Position numbers and translations under genes: made by a program
From: an uncultured Lachnospiraceae bacterium
Lineage (GTDB): Bacteria > Bacillota > Clostridia > Lachnospirales > Lachnospiraceae
Direction of reading: 5' to 3'
DNA length: 14,244 bases
NCBI GenBank assembly: GCA_946549155.1
Contig: CAMNQN010000070.1
Coordinates: 1-14,244, forward strand
Notes under the pieces: generated by a model
Told to the model about the DNA's origin: nothing
Database searches by the model: none
What the model saw: the letters and a program-made list of their open reading frames with translations, nothing else
Part shown: positions 5,992 through 13,806 of the stretch, piece after piece
How positions within the stretch are numbered: the first letter of the stretch is position 1
Layout: every line of letters starts with the position of its first letter

Positions 5992-7089
5992 ATGGCGGAC
6001 ACGTATTTTCAGATGCGGGATCTGGCGGTGGGATACAATAAGAAGGTGCTGATTCACGATATCTGTATCGACATAAAGAAGGGGGAGATCATTACCCTGA
6101 TCGGCCCCAATGGTTCCGGAAAATCGACGATCCTAAAAAGCATCACCCGCCAGCTGAAATTGATTGGCGGCAGGGTGCTGCTGGACCGTGCTGATATGCA
6201 GGCTCTGACTTACCGGGAGCTGTCCACCCGGATGGCAGTGGTGCTGACGGAGCGCATGAAACCGGAGCTTATGACCTGCCATGATATTGTGGCTACGGGC
6301 CGCTATCCCTATACCGGAAAGCTGGGGATACTTACAGGGGAGGACGAGGAGAAGGTGGAGGCCGCGCTGCAGGCGGTGCACGCGCTGGAGCTGGGACACC
6401 GGGATTTTAACCGGATCAGTGATGGTCAGCGTCAGAGGGTATTGCTGGCCCGGGCCATCTGTCAGGAGCCGGAGATCATTATTCTGGACGAGCCCACCTC
6501 CTTTCTGGATATCCGGCATAAGCTGGAGCTTTTGTCGATTCTCAGGAATATGGCGAAGCAGAAGGGCATCACCGTGATCATGTCGCTCCATGAGATTGAT
6601 CTGGCTCAGAAAATTTCTGACAGGATTGTCTGCGTGAAGGGGGAGACTATTTACGCTTACGGCGCTCCGGAGGAGATTTTTAAGGGAGAGCTGATCCGGG
6701 ATTTGTACGAGGTGGATAAGGGGTTTTTCGATCCCTGCTTCGGGAGCATTGAGCTGGCAAAGCCGGAGGGGGAGCCCCAGGTGTTTGTGATGTCCTCCTG
6801 CGGGGCGGGTATTCCGGTTTATCGGAAATTGCAGAAAGAAAATCTTCCCTTTGCGGCGGGAATTTTGTATACTAATGATGTTGATTATCAGGTGGCAAAG
6901 CTTTTGGCGGCGGAGGTGGTGACGGCGGAGCCCTTTGAGGAAATCAGCCGGGATTCCTTTGAGCGGGCATTGCAGCTGCTTGAAAAATGTGAGCGGGTCT
7001 TATGTCCCGGAGTCAAAATCGGAAACTGCAACCGTCGGATGGAGGAACTGATCCGGGCGGCGGAGAAGATGGGAAAGCTGAAAGAATGA
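5992..7089 (+). CDS. ABC transporter ATPase with extra C-terminal domain (BtuD/FecE type)
   Basis: Powers the importer made with the preceding permease. Residues 1-245 are a standard nucleotide-binding domain: Walker A GPNGSGKST (38-46), signature ISDGQRQR (142-149, a variant of LSGGQ), Walker B IIILDEP (162-168), H-loop H200 in SLHEIDLA. The Q-loop position reads LTE (85-87), so glutamate replaces the usual glutamine. Residues 260-365 form an added domain with CGAGIPVYRKLQ (270-281), LPFAAGILYTNDVDYQVAKLLA (285-306, key residues only) and a C-terminal helix. I recall similar tails in clostridial transporter ATPases but know no function for them; a regulatory or small-molecule-sensing role is inference. 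Residues C334-C339 and C346 give three cysteines in the tail. The stop overlaps the cbiD start (ATGA), so translation is probably coupled. Confidence 0.92.
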   Translation: MADTYFQMRDLAVGYNKKVLIHDICIDIKKGEIITLIGPNGSGKSTILKSITRQLKLIGGRVLLDRADMQALTYRELSTRMAVVLTERMKPELMTCHDIVATGRYPYTGKLGILTGEDEEKVEAALQAVHALELGHRDFNRISDGQRQRVLLARAICQEPEIIILDEPTSFLDIRHKLELLSILRNMAKQKGITVIMSLHEIDLAQKISDRIVCVKGETIYAYGAPEEIFKGELIRDLYEVDKGFFDPCFGSIELAKPEGEPQVFVMSSCGAGIPVYRKLQKENLPFAAGILYTNDVDYQVAKLLAAEVVTAEPFEEISRDSFERALQLLEKCERVLCPGVKIGNCNRRMEELIRAAEKMGKLKE

Positions 7090-8255
7090 AAAACGGACTG
7101 GAAGAATATTTTATCATTAAGGATAATAAAAAGCTTCGTTACGGATATACCACCGGTTCCTGCGCCGCGGCGGCGGCAGGGGCGGCGGCGGCCATGCTGC
7201 TTTCCGGGCAGCAGGTAAAACGGCGGGATCTGCTGACGCCGAAGGGGATTTTGCTTCATCTGGATATTCTGGATATCCGGATGGAGGAAAACCAGGTTTC
7301 CTGCGGAGTGCGAAAGGACGGCGGGGATGATCCGGATGCCACCCATGGGTTGATTGTTTACGCTGCGGTGAAAAAGACGCCGGGCCCCGGGATCCGGATT
7401 GAGGGCGGTCCCGGCGTGGGCCGGGTGACGAAGAAGGGACTGGAACAGCCGGTGGGAGCCCCGGCCATCAACCGGGTGCCCCGGGCCATGATTCAGGAGG
7501 AGGTGCAAAAAAGCGCCGAGACCTATTGCTATGAGGGCGGCTTTTCTGTGACCATTTCCATTCCCGGAGGGGAGGAGGTGGCCGGGAGAACCTTTAATCC
7601 ACGGCTGGGTATTGAGGGCGGCCTTTCGGTTCTGGGAACCAGTGGCATCGTGATTCCCATGAGTGAGGACGCGCTGATTGCCAGCATCCGCACGGAGATG
7701 AAGCTGCGGCAGGCGGAAGGCGGGGATTACCTGCTGGTGACGCCGGGAAATTATGGGGAGGCCTTTGCGAAAACCTATCCCTGGGTGGATACGCGCTCTT
7801 GTGTGAAATGCAGCAATTATGTGGGGGAAACCGTGGATTTTGCCGTTAATCTGGGCCTGAAGGGATTACTGTTTGTGGCCCATATCGGGAAATTTATCAA
7901 GGTGTCCGGAGGCATTATGAATACCCATTCCCGCTGCGCGGATTCCCGGGCGGAGCTGATGGCGGCGGCGGCGATTCGGGCCGGAGGGAATCTGGATGCG
8001 GCCCGGAGGATTTTAAACACCATTACCACCGACGATGCGTTGGCGGTATTAAAGGAAGAGGGCCTGCTGGAGAGAGCCATGGAGGATGTGATCCGGCGGA
8101 TTTCCTATTACTTGCAGCACCGCTGTCAGGGGGCGCTGCAAACCGAGGTGATCCTCTTCTCCAATGTGTACGGTCTGCTGGGGCAGACCCAGGGGGCGGA
8201 GGAGCTGTTGGGGCTGGTGCCCAAAATAAGAGAAAAGATGGAGAGAAACGTATGA
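7086..8255 (+). CDS. cbiD: Cobalt-precorrin-5B C1-methyltransferase
   Basis: CbiD transfers a methyl group from S-adenosylmethionine to C1 of cobalt-precorrin-5B, giving cobalt-precorrin-6A, in the cytoplasm. The family hallmarks are here: YGYTTGSCAAAA (19-30), GGLSVLGTSGIVIPMSEDAL (178-197), KCSNYVGETVDFA (241-253) and AHIGKFIKVSGGIMNTHSR (265-283). At 389 residues it has normal length. A longer reading frame opens at 7002, but homology begins just after ATG 7086. That ATG overlaps the TGA of the ATPase gene (ATGA), which implies translational coupling; no strong separate ribosome site is seen. It is the first biosynthetic gene after the transporter module. The stop in turn overlaps the cbiL start. 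Confidence 0.95.
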   Translation: MKNGLEEYFIIKDNKKLRYGYTTGSCAAAAAGAAAAMLLSGQQVKRRDLLTPKGILLHLDILDIRMEENQVSCGVRKDGGDDPDATHGLIVYAAVKKTPGPGIRIEGGPGVGRVTKKGLEQPVGAPAINRVPRAMIQEEVQKSAETYCYEGGFSVTISIPGGEEVAGRTFNPRLGIEGGLSVLGTSGIVIPMSEDALIASIRTEMKLRQAEGGDYLLVTPGNYGEAFAKTYPWVDTRSCVKCSNYVGETVDFAVNLGLKGLLFVAHIGKFIKVSGGIMNTHSRCADSRAELMAAAAIRAGGNLDAARRILNTITTDDALAVLKEEGLLERAMEDVIRRISYYLQHRCQGALQTEVILFSNVYGLLGQTQGAEELLGLVPKIREKMERNV

Positions 8256-8962
8256 GAGGAAAATTGTATGGAGTGGGCGTGGGCCCGGGGGATCCGGAGC
8301 TGCTCACACTGAAAGCACTGAGACTGGTTAAGGAAGCGGATATCATTGCTGTGCCGGGGGAAAAGCCGAAGGACAGCGTTGCATATAAAATTGTAAGAGG
8401 CGCATGGGCCGGACTGGAGGACAAGCCCCTGATGGCGGTTCCCATGCCCATGACCAAGGATCCGGTGAAGCTGGAAGCGTCCCATGAGCAGGGCGCGCAG
8501 ATGCTGAGGAAAAAGCTGGAGGAGGGAAATATGGTGGTATTTCTCACGTTGGGGGATCCCACCGTGTATTCCACCTATCTGTATGTACATAAAAAAATTG
8601 TGAGCCTGGGATACGAGACGGAGATCGTCAGCGGTATTCCTTCTTTTTGCGCGGTGGCGGCCAGGCTGAATATGGGGCTGGTGGAAAAAGCGGAACCGCT
8701 GCATGTGATTCCCGCCTCCTATCAGGTGGAGGATGCGTTGAAGCTGCCGGGGACCAGGGTCCTGATGAAGGCGGGCCGGAAGATGAAGCAGGTGAAGGAA
8801 CAGCTTCTTAAGATGCAGGCCCAGGGTATGATGATTGAAAACTGCGGGATGCCGGAGGAAAAAATATATGAGAGTGTGGAGGAGATTCCGGAGACAGCGG
8901 GATATTATTCCCTGATTATCATAAAAGACCGGCAGGAAAGTGATTCAGATACGGAAAATTAG
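8252..8962 (+). CDS. cbiL: Cobalt-factor II C20-methyltransferase
   Basis: CbiL methylates C20 of cobalt-sirohydrochlorin (cobalt-factor II), the first methylation after cobalt insertion. The protein has the tetrapyrrole methylase fold: an N-terminal GVGVGPGDPELLTLKA (7-22), the SAM-binding LGDPTVYSTY (100-109) and SGIPSFCAVAARLN (127-140). The GDPTVYST version and the early PGDPELLT distinguish this family from CbiF and CbiH. Length 236 is typical. The ATG overlaps the cbiD TGA by ATGA. A 42-nt gap separates its stop from the cbiF start. Whether it prefers the cobalt form (CbiL) or metal-free precorrin-2 (CobI) is inferred from the anaerobic partners around it. Confidence 0.93.
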   Translation: MRGKLYGVGVGPGDPELLTLKALRLVKEADIIAVPGEKPKDSVAYKIVRGAWAGLEDKPLMAVPMPMTKDPVKLEASHEQGAQMLRKKLEEGNMVVFLTLGDPTVYSTYLYVHKKIVSLGYETEIVSGIPSFCAVAARLNMGLVEKAEPLHVIPASYQVEDALKLPGTRVLMKAGRKMKQVKEQLLKMQAQGMMIENCGMPEEKIYESVEEIPETAGYYSLIIIKDRQESDSDTEN

Positions 8963-8988
8963 CTGTGTGCGCAGCACATGGTCAGGAA

Positions 8989-8995
8989 AAAGGAG
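8989..8995 (+). promoter_or_regulatory. Ribosome binding site choosing the cbiF start
   Basis: AAAGGAG, 9 nt before ATG 9005. An in-frame ATG at 8978 would put this strong site inside the coding region and would add residues absent from homologues. Confidence 0.75.
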
Positions 8996-9004
8996 CGAAA
9001 GGAT

Positions 9005-9787
9005 ATGGTACATTTTGTGGGGGCGGGTTCAGGAGCGGCGGACCTGATCACTGTGAGAGGCAAGGGGCTTCTGGAGGAGGCGGATGTGGTGATTTACGCG
9101 GGATCGCTGGTAAATCCCCGGCTTCTGGATTATGTGAAACCAGGATGCAGCATATACAACAGCGCGAAAATGACGCTGGAGGAGGTACTGCAGGTGATGG
9201 AAGACGCGGAGGGAGAGGGAAAAACCACGGTTCGTCTTCACACCGGAGATCCCTGCATTTACGGCGCCATCCGGGAACAGATGGATGTGCTGGACCAAAA
9301 GGGGATTGCCTATGATTACTGCCCCGGTGTCAGCGCCTTCTGCGGGGCGGCCAGCGCGCTGAATCTGGAGTATACCCTTCCGGAGGTGTCCCAGAGCGTG
9401 ATTATCACTAGGATGGAGGGCCGGACACCGGTGCCTTCCCGGGAGAGCATCCAGGCCTTTGCCGCTCACCATGCCACCATGGTGGTGTTTTTGAGCACGG
9501 GGATGCTTAAGGAGCTGAGCAGACGGCTGATGGAGGGAGGCTATGAGGCGGATACCCCGGCGGCCATCGTCTACAAGGCCACCTGGCCGGAGGAGAAATC
9601 CTTCATTTGTACGGTGGGCACGCTGGCGCAGACGGCGGAGGAGAACCAGATCACCAAGACGGCGCTGATGATTATCGGGGACGTGGTGAAGGCGGCCCGT
9701 TATGACCGCTCGAAGCTGTATGATCCGGCTTTTACCACGGAGTTTCGGGAAGCGTCGGCAGAGGAAACAGGCCGGAAGGAATCGTAA
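9005..9787 (+). CDS. cbiF: Cobalt-precorrin-4 C11-methyltransferase
   Basis: CbiF methylates C11 of cobalt-precorrin-4 to give cobalt-precorrin-5A. Motifs of the tetrapyrrole methylase fold and of this family are VGAGSGAADLIT (5-16), YAGSLV (31-36), HTGDPCIYGAI (79-89), PGVSAFCGAASALN (107-120) and TRMEGRTPVP (135-144). TRxEGRTPxP is a strong CbiF/CobM marker. Length from ATG 9005 is 260, normal for the family. The alternative ATG at 8978 is less likely because the strong AAAGGAG site lies after it. The next gene, cbiG, acts on its product and starts 19 nt downstream, so adjacency matches pathway order. Confidence 0.95.
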   Translation: MVHFVGAGSGAADLITVRGKGLLEEADVVIYAGSLVNPRLLDYVKPGCSIYNSAKMTLEEVLQVMEDAEGEGKTTVRLHTGDPCIYGAIREQMDVLDQKGIAYDYCPGVSAFCGAASALNLEYTLPEVSQSVIITRMEGRTPVPSRESIQAFAAHHATMVVFLSTGMLKELSRRLMEGGYEADTPAAIVYKATWPEEKSFICTVGTLAQTAEENQITKTALMIIGDVVKAARYDRSKLYDPAFTTEFREASAEETGRKES

Positions 9788-9806
9788 AGGCAGCAGGGGA
9801 TGATAA

Positions 9807-10952
9807 ATGAGGATTTCGATGTTATGCTTTAGTCAAACCGGCTGGCGGACGGGAGAGCGGCTGCGGCAGGGCTTCCTTGGAAAAAACAGAGAATGGGAGG
9901 TTTCCCTGGATGCAAAAAGCCGGTATGTGAAGAACAGCATAGAGGAGAGCCATGGAGCGTGGACGAAGCGCCAGTTTGGCAGGGCGGATGCGGTGATCTT
10001 TATCGGGGCCTGCGGCATTGCGGTGCGCAGTATCGCCCCCCTTGTGGAGAGCAAAAAGACGGATCCGGCGGTGCTGGTGATTGATGAGTGCGGGAAATTT
10101 GTGATTTCCCTGCTCTCCGGCCATCTGGGCGGTGCGAATGCCCTGGCAGCGGAGGCGGCAGGGCTTTTGGAGGCCATACCGGTGATCACCACGGCCACGG
10201 ATCTGCACCGCCGTTTTGCGGTGGACATCTTTGCGGCGAAGAATGGCTGCGGCATTCGTCCCATGACTGCGGCGAAGGAGGTATCCGCGGCGCTGCTTGC
10301 CGGGGAAGCGGTGGGCTTTTACAGTGATTTTCCCTGGGAGGGGGAATTGCCGGAGGGGCTGGTGCATTGTGATGCGGCCGGCAGAGCCCGGCCGGCGGAG
10401 TGCGGCGGTGAGTTGGCAGCAGACCAGGAAGGGAACCTGGCGGAGAACGGCGGCAGGCAGGCTGCAGCCAGCGCCGGAAAGAAGGCACCCCGCACCGGCA
10501 TTGCGGTGAGCATCCGGGAGGACTGCCATCCCTTTCCGGTGACTGTCCATATTATTCCGAAAATTGTGAGCATGGGGATCGGCTGCCGCAGAGGAAAAGC
10601 GGCGGAGAATCTCAGAAGAAGGGCGGAGCAGTGCCTGAGGGAGGCCGGCATTTGCCGGGAAGCCCTGGAGGGGCTGGCCAGTATTGACCTGAAGAAAGAG
10701 GAGCCGGGGCTGCTGGCCCTGGCAGAGGAATGGAAGCTTCCTTTTACGACCTTCCCTGCGGAGGCGTTGCAGCAGATTCCGGGCGCGTTCAGCGCTTCTT
10801 CCTTTGTGAGCAGTGTCACAGGGGTGGACAATGTGTGCGAGCGCAGCGCGGTGTGCGGCAGCGGAGGAGGAAGGCTGATACAAAAAAAGGCCGGGGCGGA
10901 GGGAGTGACCACCGCGTTGGCCCAGAGAGAATGGAGGATACGGTTTGAATAA
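9807..10952 (+). CDS. cbiG: Cobalt-precorrin-5A hydrolase with low-complexity insert
   Basis: CbiG opens the delta-lactone of cobalt-precorrin-5A and releases acetaldehyde, a step specific to the anaerobic pathway. The N-terminal part has GACGIAVRSIAPLV (67-80) and LLSGHLGGANALA (102-114); the C-terminal CbiG domain has MGIGCRRGK (256-264) and ends with the SSV..VDN..E segment (334-345) seen in this domain. Residues 189-230 are a hydrophilic Ala/Gly/Glu-rich stretch between the central and C-terminal domains. I recognise no fold there, and it makes the protein somewhat longer than homologues of about 340-350 residues. AGGGG 8 nt upstream supports ATG 9807. The last 8 nt overlap cbiH in another frame. 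Confidence 0.93.
   Translation: MRISMLCFSQTGWRTGERLRQGFLGKNREWEVSLDAKSRYVKNSIEESHGAWTKRQFGRADAVIFIGACGIAVRSIAPLVESKKTDPAVLVIDECGKFVISLLSGHLGGANALAAEAAGLLEAIPVITTATDLHRRFAVDIFAAKNGCGIRPMTAAKEVSAALLAGEAVGFYSDFPWEGELPEGLVHCDAAGRARPAECGGELAADQEGNLAENGGRQAAASAGKKAPRTGIAVSIREDCHPFPVTVHIIPKIVSMGIGCRRGKAAENLRRRAEQCLREAGICREALEGLASIDLKKEEPGLLALAEEWKLPFTTFPAEALQQIPGAFSASSFVSSVTGVDNVCERSAVCGSGGGRLIQKKAGAEGVTTALAQREWRIRFE
10933..10937 (+). promoter_or_regulatory. Ribosome binding site supporting a TTG start for cbiH
   Basis: GGAGG, 7 nt before TTG 10945 and inside the end of cbiG. It makes the rare TTG credible as the start codon. Confidence 0.75.
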
Positions 10953-11673
10953 GATCTATGTAATTGGAATCGGGCCGGGGGCTTACGAGCAGATGACGGG
11001 AAAAGCGATCCAGGCCATGCAGGCCAGCGATGTGATTGTGGGCTACACGGTGTATGTGAATCTGGTGAAGGAACATTTCGCCGGAAAAGAATTTAGGACC
11101 ACGCCGATGAAAAAAGAGGTGGACCGCTGCGTGCTGGCCTTTGAGGAGGCGAAAAAGGGCAGAACGGTATCCATGATCTGCAGCGGCGATGCCGGGGTTT
11201 ACGGCATGGCCGGGCTGATGTACGAGGTGGGGGGAAATTACCCGGAGGTGGAGCTGGAAATTATCCCGGGGGTTACGGCAGCCACGGGAGGGGCGGCGGT
11301 GCTGGGCGCTCCGCTGATTCATGATTTCTGCCTGATCAGCCTCAGTGACCTTCTGACTCCCTGGGAGAAGATTGAGGACCGGCTGCTGGGAGCATCCCGG
11401 GCGGATTTTGTGATTTGCCTGTATAATCCCTCCAGTATCAAGCGCCATGATTATCTGCAGAAGGCCTGCGACCTGATGCTGCGCTACAAGTCCCCGGAGA
11501 CTGTGTGCGGGATCGTATCCAATATTGCCAGGGAGGGAGAAGCTTCCCGGGTTATGACGCTGAAGGAACTGCGGGAAGAGAAGGTGGATATGTTTACCAC
11601 CGTTTTTGTTGGAAATTCCCAGACGAAGGAGATCGGCGGGAAGATGGTGACGCCAAGAGGATATGCGCTCTAA
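10945..11673 (+). CDS. cbiH: Cobalt-factor III C17-methyltransferase (ring contraction)
   Basis: CbiH methylates C17 and drives ring contraction of the macrocycle to give cobalt-precorrin-4. Sequence marks are IGIGPG (7-12), GYTVYVNLV (33-41), CSGDAGVYGMAG (79-90), PGVTAATGGAAVLGAPL (108-124), SLSDLLTPW (132-140), YNPSSIKR (160-167) and SNIAREGE (192-199); this set is typical of CbiH/CobJ. Length 242 is normal, and no CobE/CbiG-like or ferredoxin fusion is present. The start codon is TTG, supported by GGAGG and by the family N-terminus MNKIYVIGIGPG. It overlaps the end of cbiG by 8 nt, which suggests coupled translation. The next gene starts 18 nt after its stop. Confidence 0.95.
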   Translation: MNKIYVIGIGPGAYEQMTGKAIQAMQASDVIVGYTVYVNLVKEHFAGKEFRTTPMKKEVDRCVLAFEEAKKGRTVSMICSGDAGVYGMAGLMYEVGGNYPEVELEIIPGVTAATGGAAVLGAPLIHDFCLISLSDLLTPWEKIEDRLLGASRADFVICLYNPSSIKRHDYLQKACDLMLRYKSPETVCGIVSNIAREGEASRVMTLKELREEKVDMFTTVFVGNSQTKEIGGKMVTPRGYAL

Positions 11674-11691
11674 AAGAAGGGGAAGGAATAC

Positions 11692-13794
11692 ATGTGCAGA
11701 GTAATCGTGTTTGCGGGCACTACGGAAGGATATGAGATCGGCCGGTTTCTGGCGCGGCACGGCGTTTCCGTGAGAATCTGTGTGGCTACGGAGTACGGCG
11801 GCAGATTCCTGAAGGAGGGCGGCCTTCTTCATGTGACGGTTCAAAGGCTTACGGCGGAGGAGATGCGGGAGCTGTTTGAGCGGGAGCGTCCCGGGCTGGT
11901 GCTGGATGCCACCCACCCCTATGCGGCGGAGGTGACGAAAAATATTCTCCAGGCCTGTGAGGAGACGGGGATTCCCTGCCAGCGGATTTTGCGGGAGCAG
12001 GGAGCCCGTCAGAGCCGGGCTGTCTATGTGGAAAGCACCGAGGCTGCGGTGGAATTTCTGAAAACCACCTCCGGAAACATTCTGCTCACCACGGGAAGCA
12101 AGGAGCTGGCGAAATTTACGGCTCTCCCGGATTATCAGAACCGCCTGTACGCCAGGGTTCTGTCCCTGCCCTCTGTGCTGGAGACCTGCCGGGAGCTGGG
12201 AATAGAAGGAAAAAATCTGATCGGAATGCAGGGGCCCTTTTCCCGGGAGCTAAACAGCGCCATGCTGCGCCAGTTTGACTGCAGGTATCTGGTGACCAAG
12301 GATACTGGGAAGGCCGGCGGCTTTCAGGAAAAGATGGACGCGGCCATGGAGTGCGGGGTGATTCCTGTGGTGATTGGACGGCCCCTGAGGGAGCAGGGCC
12401 TTTCTCTGCGGGAATGCAAAAAAGACCTGATGGACCGGTTCGGCTTTTTGGCAAAGCCCCGGATAACGCTGGTGGGAATCGGTATGGGCAGCCTGGAGAC
12501 GGCTACCCTGGAGGGGGCAGAGGCTGTGGCCCAGGCAGATCTGCTGATCGGCGCCGGACGCATGGTGGAGGCGGTACAGAGCTGGTATTCCCAGGGGCTT
12601 CAGAAAAAGGGCTCCGGCGGCGGAAGCGGGCAAGACGTTTCCTCCGTGGAGGGCAGAGGGGCCGGGACGGCGGCGGGAACCTGTTATGGGACGCTTCCGG
12701 CAGACGTGCTGCGGGAGTACCGCAGGGAGAATATTGCGGAGTATATTGAGGCCCATCCGGAGTATGAGAATATTGTGATTCTGCTGTCCGGGGACGTGGG
12801 CTTTTACAGCGGGGCGAAAGGGCTGCTGGAACGGCTGAAGGGGGACGTCAGGGTGATCTGCGGGATTTCCTCGGCGGTTTATTTTATGTCGAAAATCGGG
12901 TTGTCCTGGGACGATGCCCGGCTGGCCAGCGCCCACGGACGGCAGCACAATTTGATTTCCCTGATCCGTCAGTATCCGAAGGTATTTTCTATTTTGGGCT
13001 CCGGAGCCGATGTGGCAAAGCTGTCCCGAAAGCTGGAATACTATGGGATGGGGGAGGTGCTGCTGTATGTGGGGGAGAATCTTTCCTACAAAAATGAAAA
13101 AATATTTGTAAAGCCTGCCAGAGAATTGACGGATTATCAGGGGGATACGCTGAGTGTGGTCTGTGCCTGCAATGGGGCGGCGAAGCCCTACAATGCTACC
13201 CATGGGATCGGCGATGAGGAATTCCTGCGGGGCAGCGCGCCCATGACCAAGGAGGAGGTGCGCGCCGTTTCGCTGGCAAAGCTGAGGCTGAAGGAGGATT
13301 CCATCTGCTATGATGTGGGGGCCGGGACCGGTTCCGTGGCGGTGGAGATGGCGCTTCGGGCTCATCAGGGAAGAGTGTACGCCATCGAGAAGAAGGCTTC
13401 GGCCGCGTATTTGATTGAGGAAAATAAGAGAAAATTCGGGGTGGATCACCTGGAGATTATCCGGGGGGAGGCTCCGGATGCGCTGGGGCCCCTTCCGGCC
13501 CCCACCCACGCATTTATCGGAGGCTCCTCCGGCAATTTGAAACAGATTGTGCAGGCGCTTCTTAAGAAAAATGCGCAGGTGCGCATAGTGATCAACTGCA
13601 TTACTCTGGAAACGGTGACGGAGGCGCTGGAGACTGCCAGAGAGCTTCCATTCCGGGAGACTCAGATTGTGCAGATGGGCGTGGCCCGGTCCAGGGAGCT
13701 GGGAAGGTATCATATGATGATGGGGGAGAATCCTATCTATGTGATTACCCTGCAGGGACCGGAAACCGGGAATCAGGATTCATTTCCGGAATGA
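11692..13794 (+). CDS. cbiJET: CbiJ-CbiE-CbiT fusion: precorrin-6A reductase / C5- and C15-methyltransferases
   Basis: One 700-residue protein with three enzymes. Residues 1-255 are CbiJ, the cobalt-precorrin-6A reductase (FAGTTEGYEIGRFL 7-20, LDATHPYAAEVTKN 71-84, GMQGPFSREL 178-187, VTKDTGKAGGFQEK 201-214). Residues 257-490 are CbiE, the C5-methyltransferase (ITLVGIGMGS 258-267, LSGDVGFYSGAKGL 365-378, CGISSAVYFMSKIG 390-403). Residues 500-690 are CbiT, which methylates C15 and decarboxylates the C12 side chain (THGIGDEEFLRG 503-514, SAM site YDVGAGTGSVAVEMA 540-554). The three act on successive intermediates, 6A to 6B to 7 to 8, so the fusion may channel them. CbiE-CbiT fusions (CobL) are common; joining CbiJ in front is less so, though known to me from Clostridia. 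A Gly/Ser-rich stretch (306-330) interrupts CbiE. Confidence 0.94.
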   Translation: MCRVIVFAGTTEGYEIGRFLARHGVSVRICVATEYGGRFLKEGGLLHVTVQRLTAEEMRELFERERPGLVLDATHPYAAEVTKNILQACEETGIPCQRILREQGARQSRAVYVESTEAAVEFLKTTSGNILLTTGSKELAKFTALPDYQNRLYARVLSLPSVLETCRELGIEGKNLIGMQGPFSRELNSAMLRQFDCRYLVTKDTGKAGGFQEKMDAAMECGVIPVVIGRPLREQGLSLRECKKDLMDRFGFLAKPRITLVGIGMGSLETATLEGAEAVAQADLLIGAGRMVEAVQSWYSQGLQKKGSGGGSGQDVSSVEGRGAGTAAGTCYGTLPADVLREYRRENIAEYIEAHPEYENIVILLSGDVGFYSGAKGLLERLKGDVRVICGISSAVYFMSKIGLSWDDARLASAHGRQHNLISLIRQYPKVFSILGSGADVAKLSRKLEYYGMGEVLLYVGENLSYKNEKIFVKPARELTDYQGDTLSVVCACNGAAKPYNATHGIGDEEFLRGSAPMTKEEVRAVSLAKLRLKEDSICYDVGAGTGSVAVEMALRAHQGRVYAIEKKASAAYLIEENKRKFGVDHLEIIRGEAPDALGPLPAPTHAFIGGSSGNLKQIVQALLKKNAQVRIVINCITLETVTEALETARELPFRETQIVQMGVARSRELGRYHMMMGENPIYVITLQGPETGNQDSFPE

Positions 13795-13806
13795 GGAGGA
13801 AAGGCT

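Noticed and set aside
6845..6873. Possible internal promoter with TATACT at 6868
   Set aside because: The -35 candidate (TTCCCT) is poor, it lies in a coding region, and nothing else supports it.
7002..7085. 28-codon N-terminal extension of cbiD
   Set aside because: It lies inside the ATPase gene in another frame; CbiD homology begins just after ATG 7086, which forms an ATGA overlap.
12250..13713. 487-codon open frame on the minus strand
   Set aside because: It is antisense to cbiJET, whose three domains are all recognisable; the antisense product is low-quality His/Pro/Leu-rich sequence.
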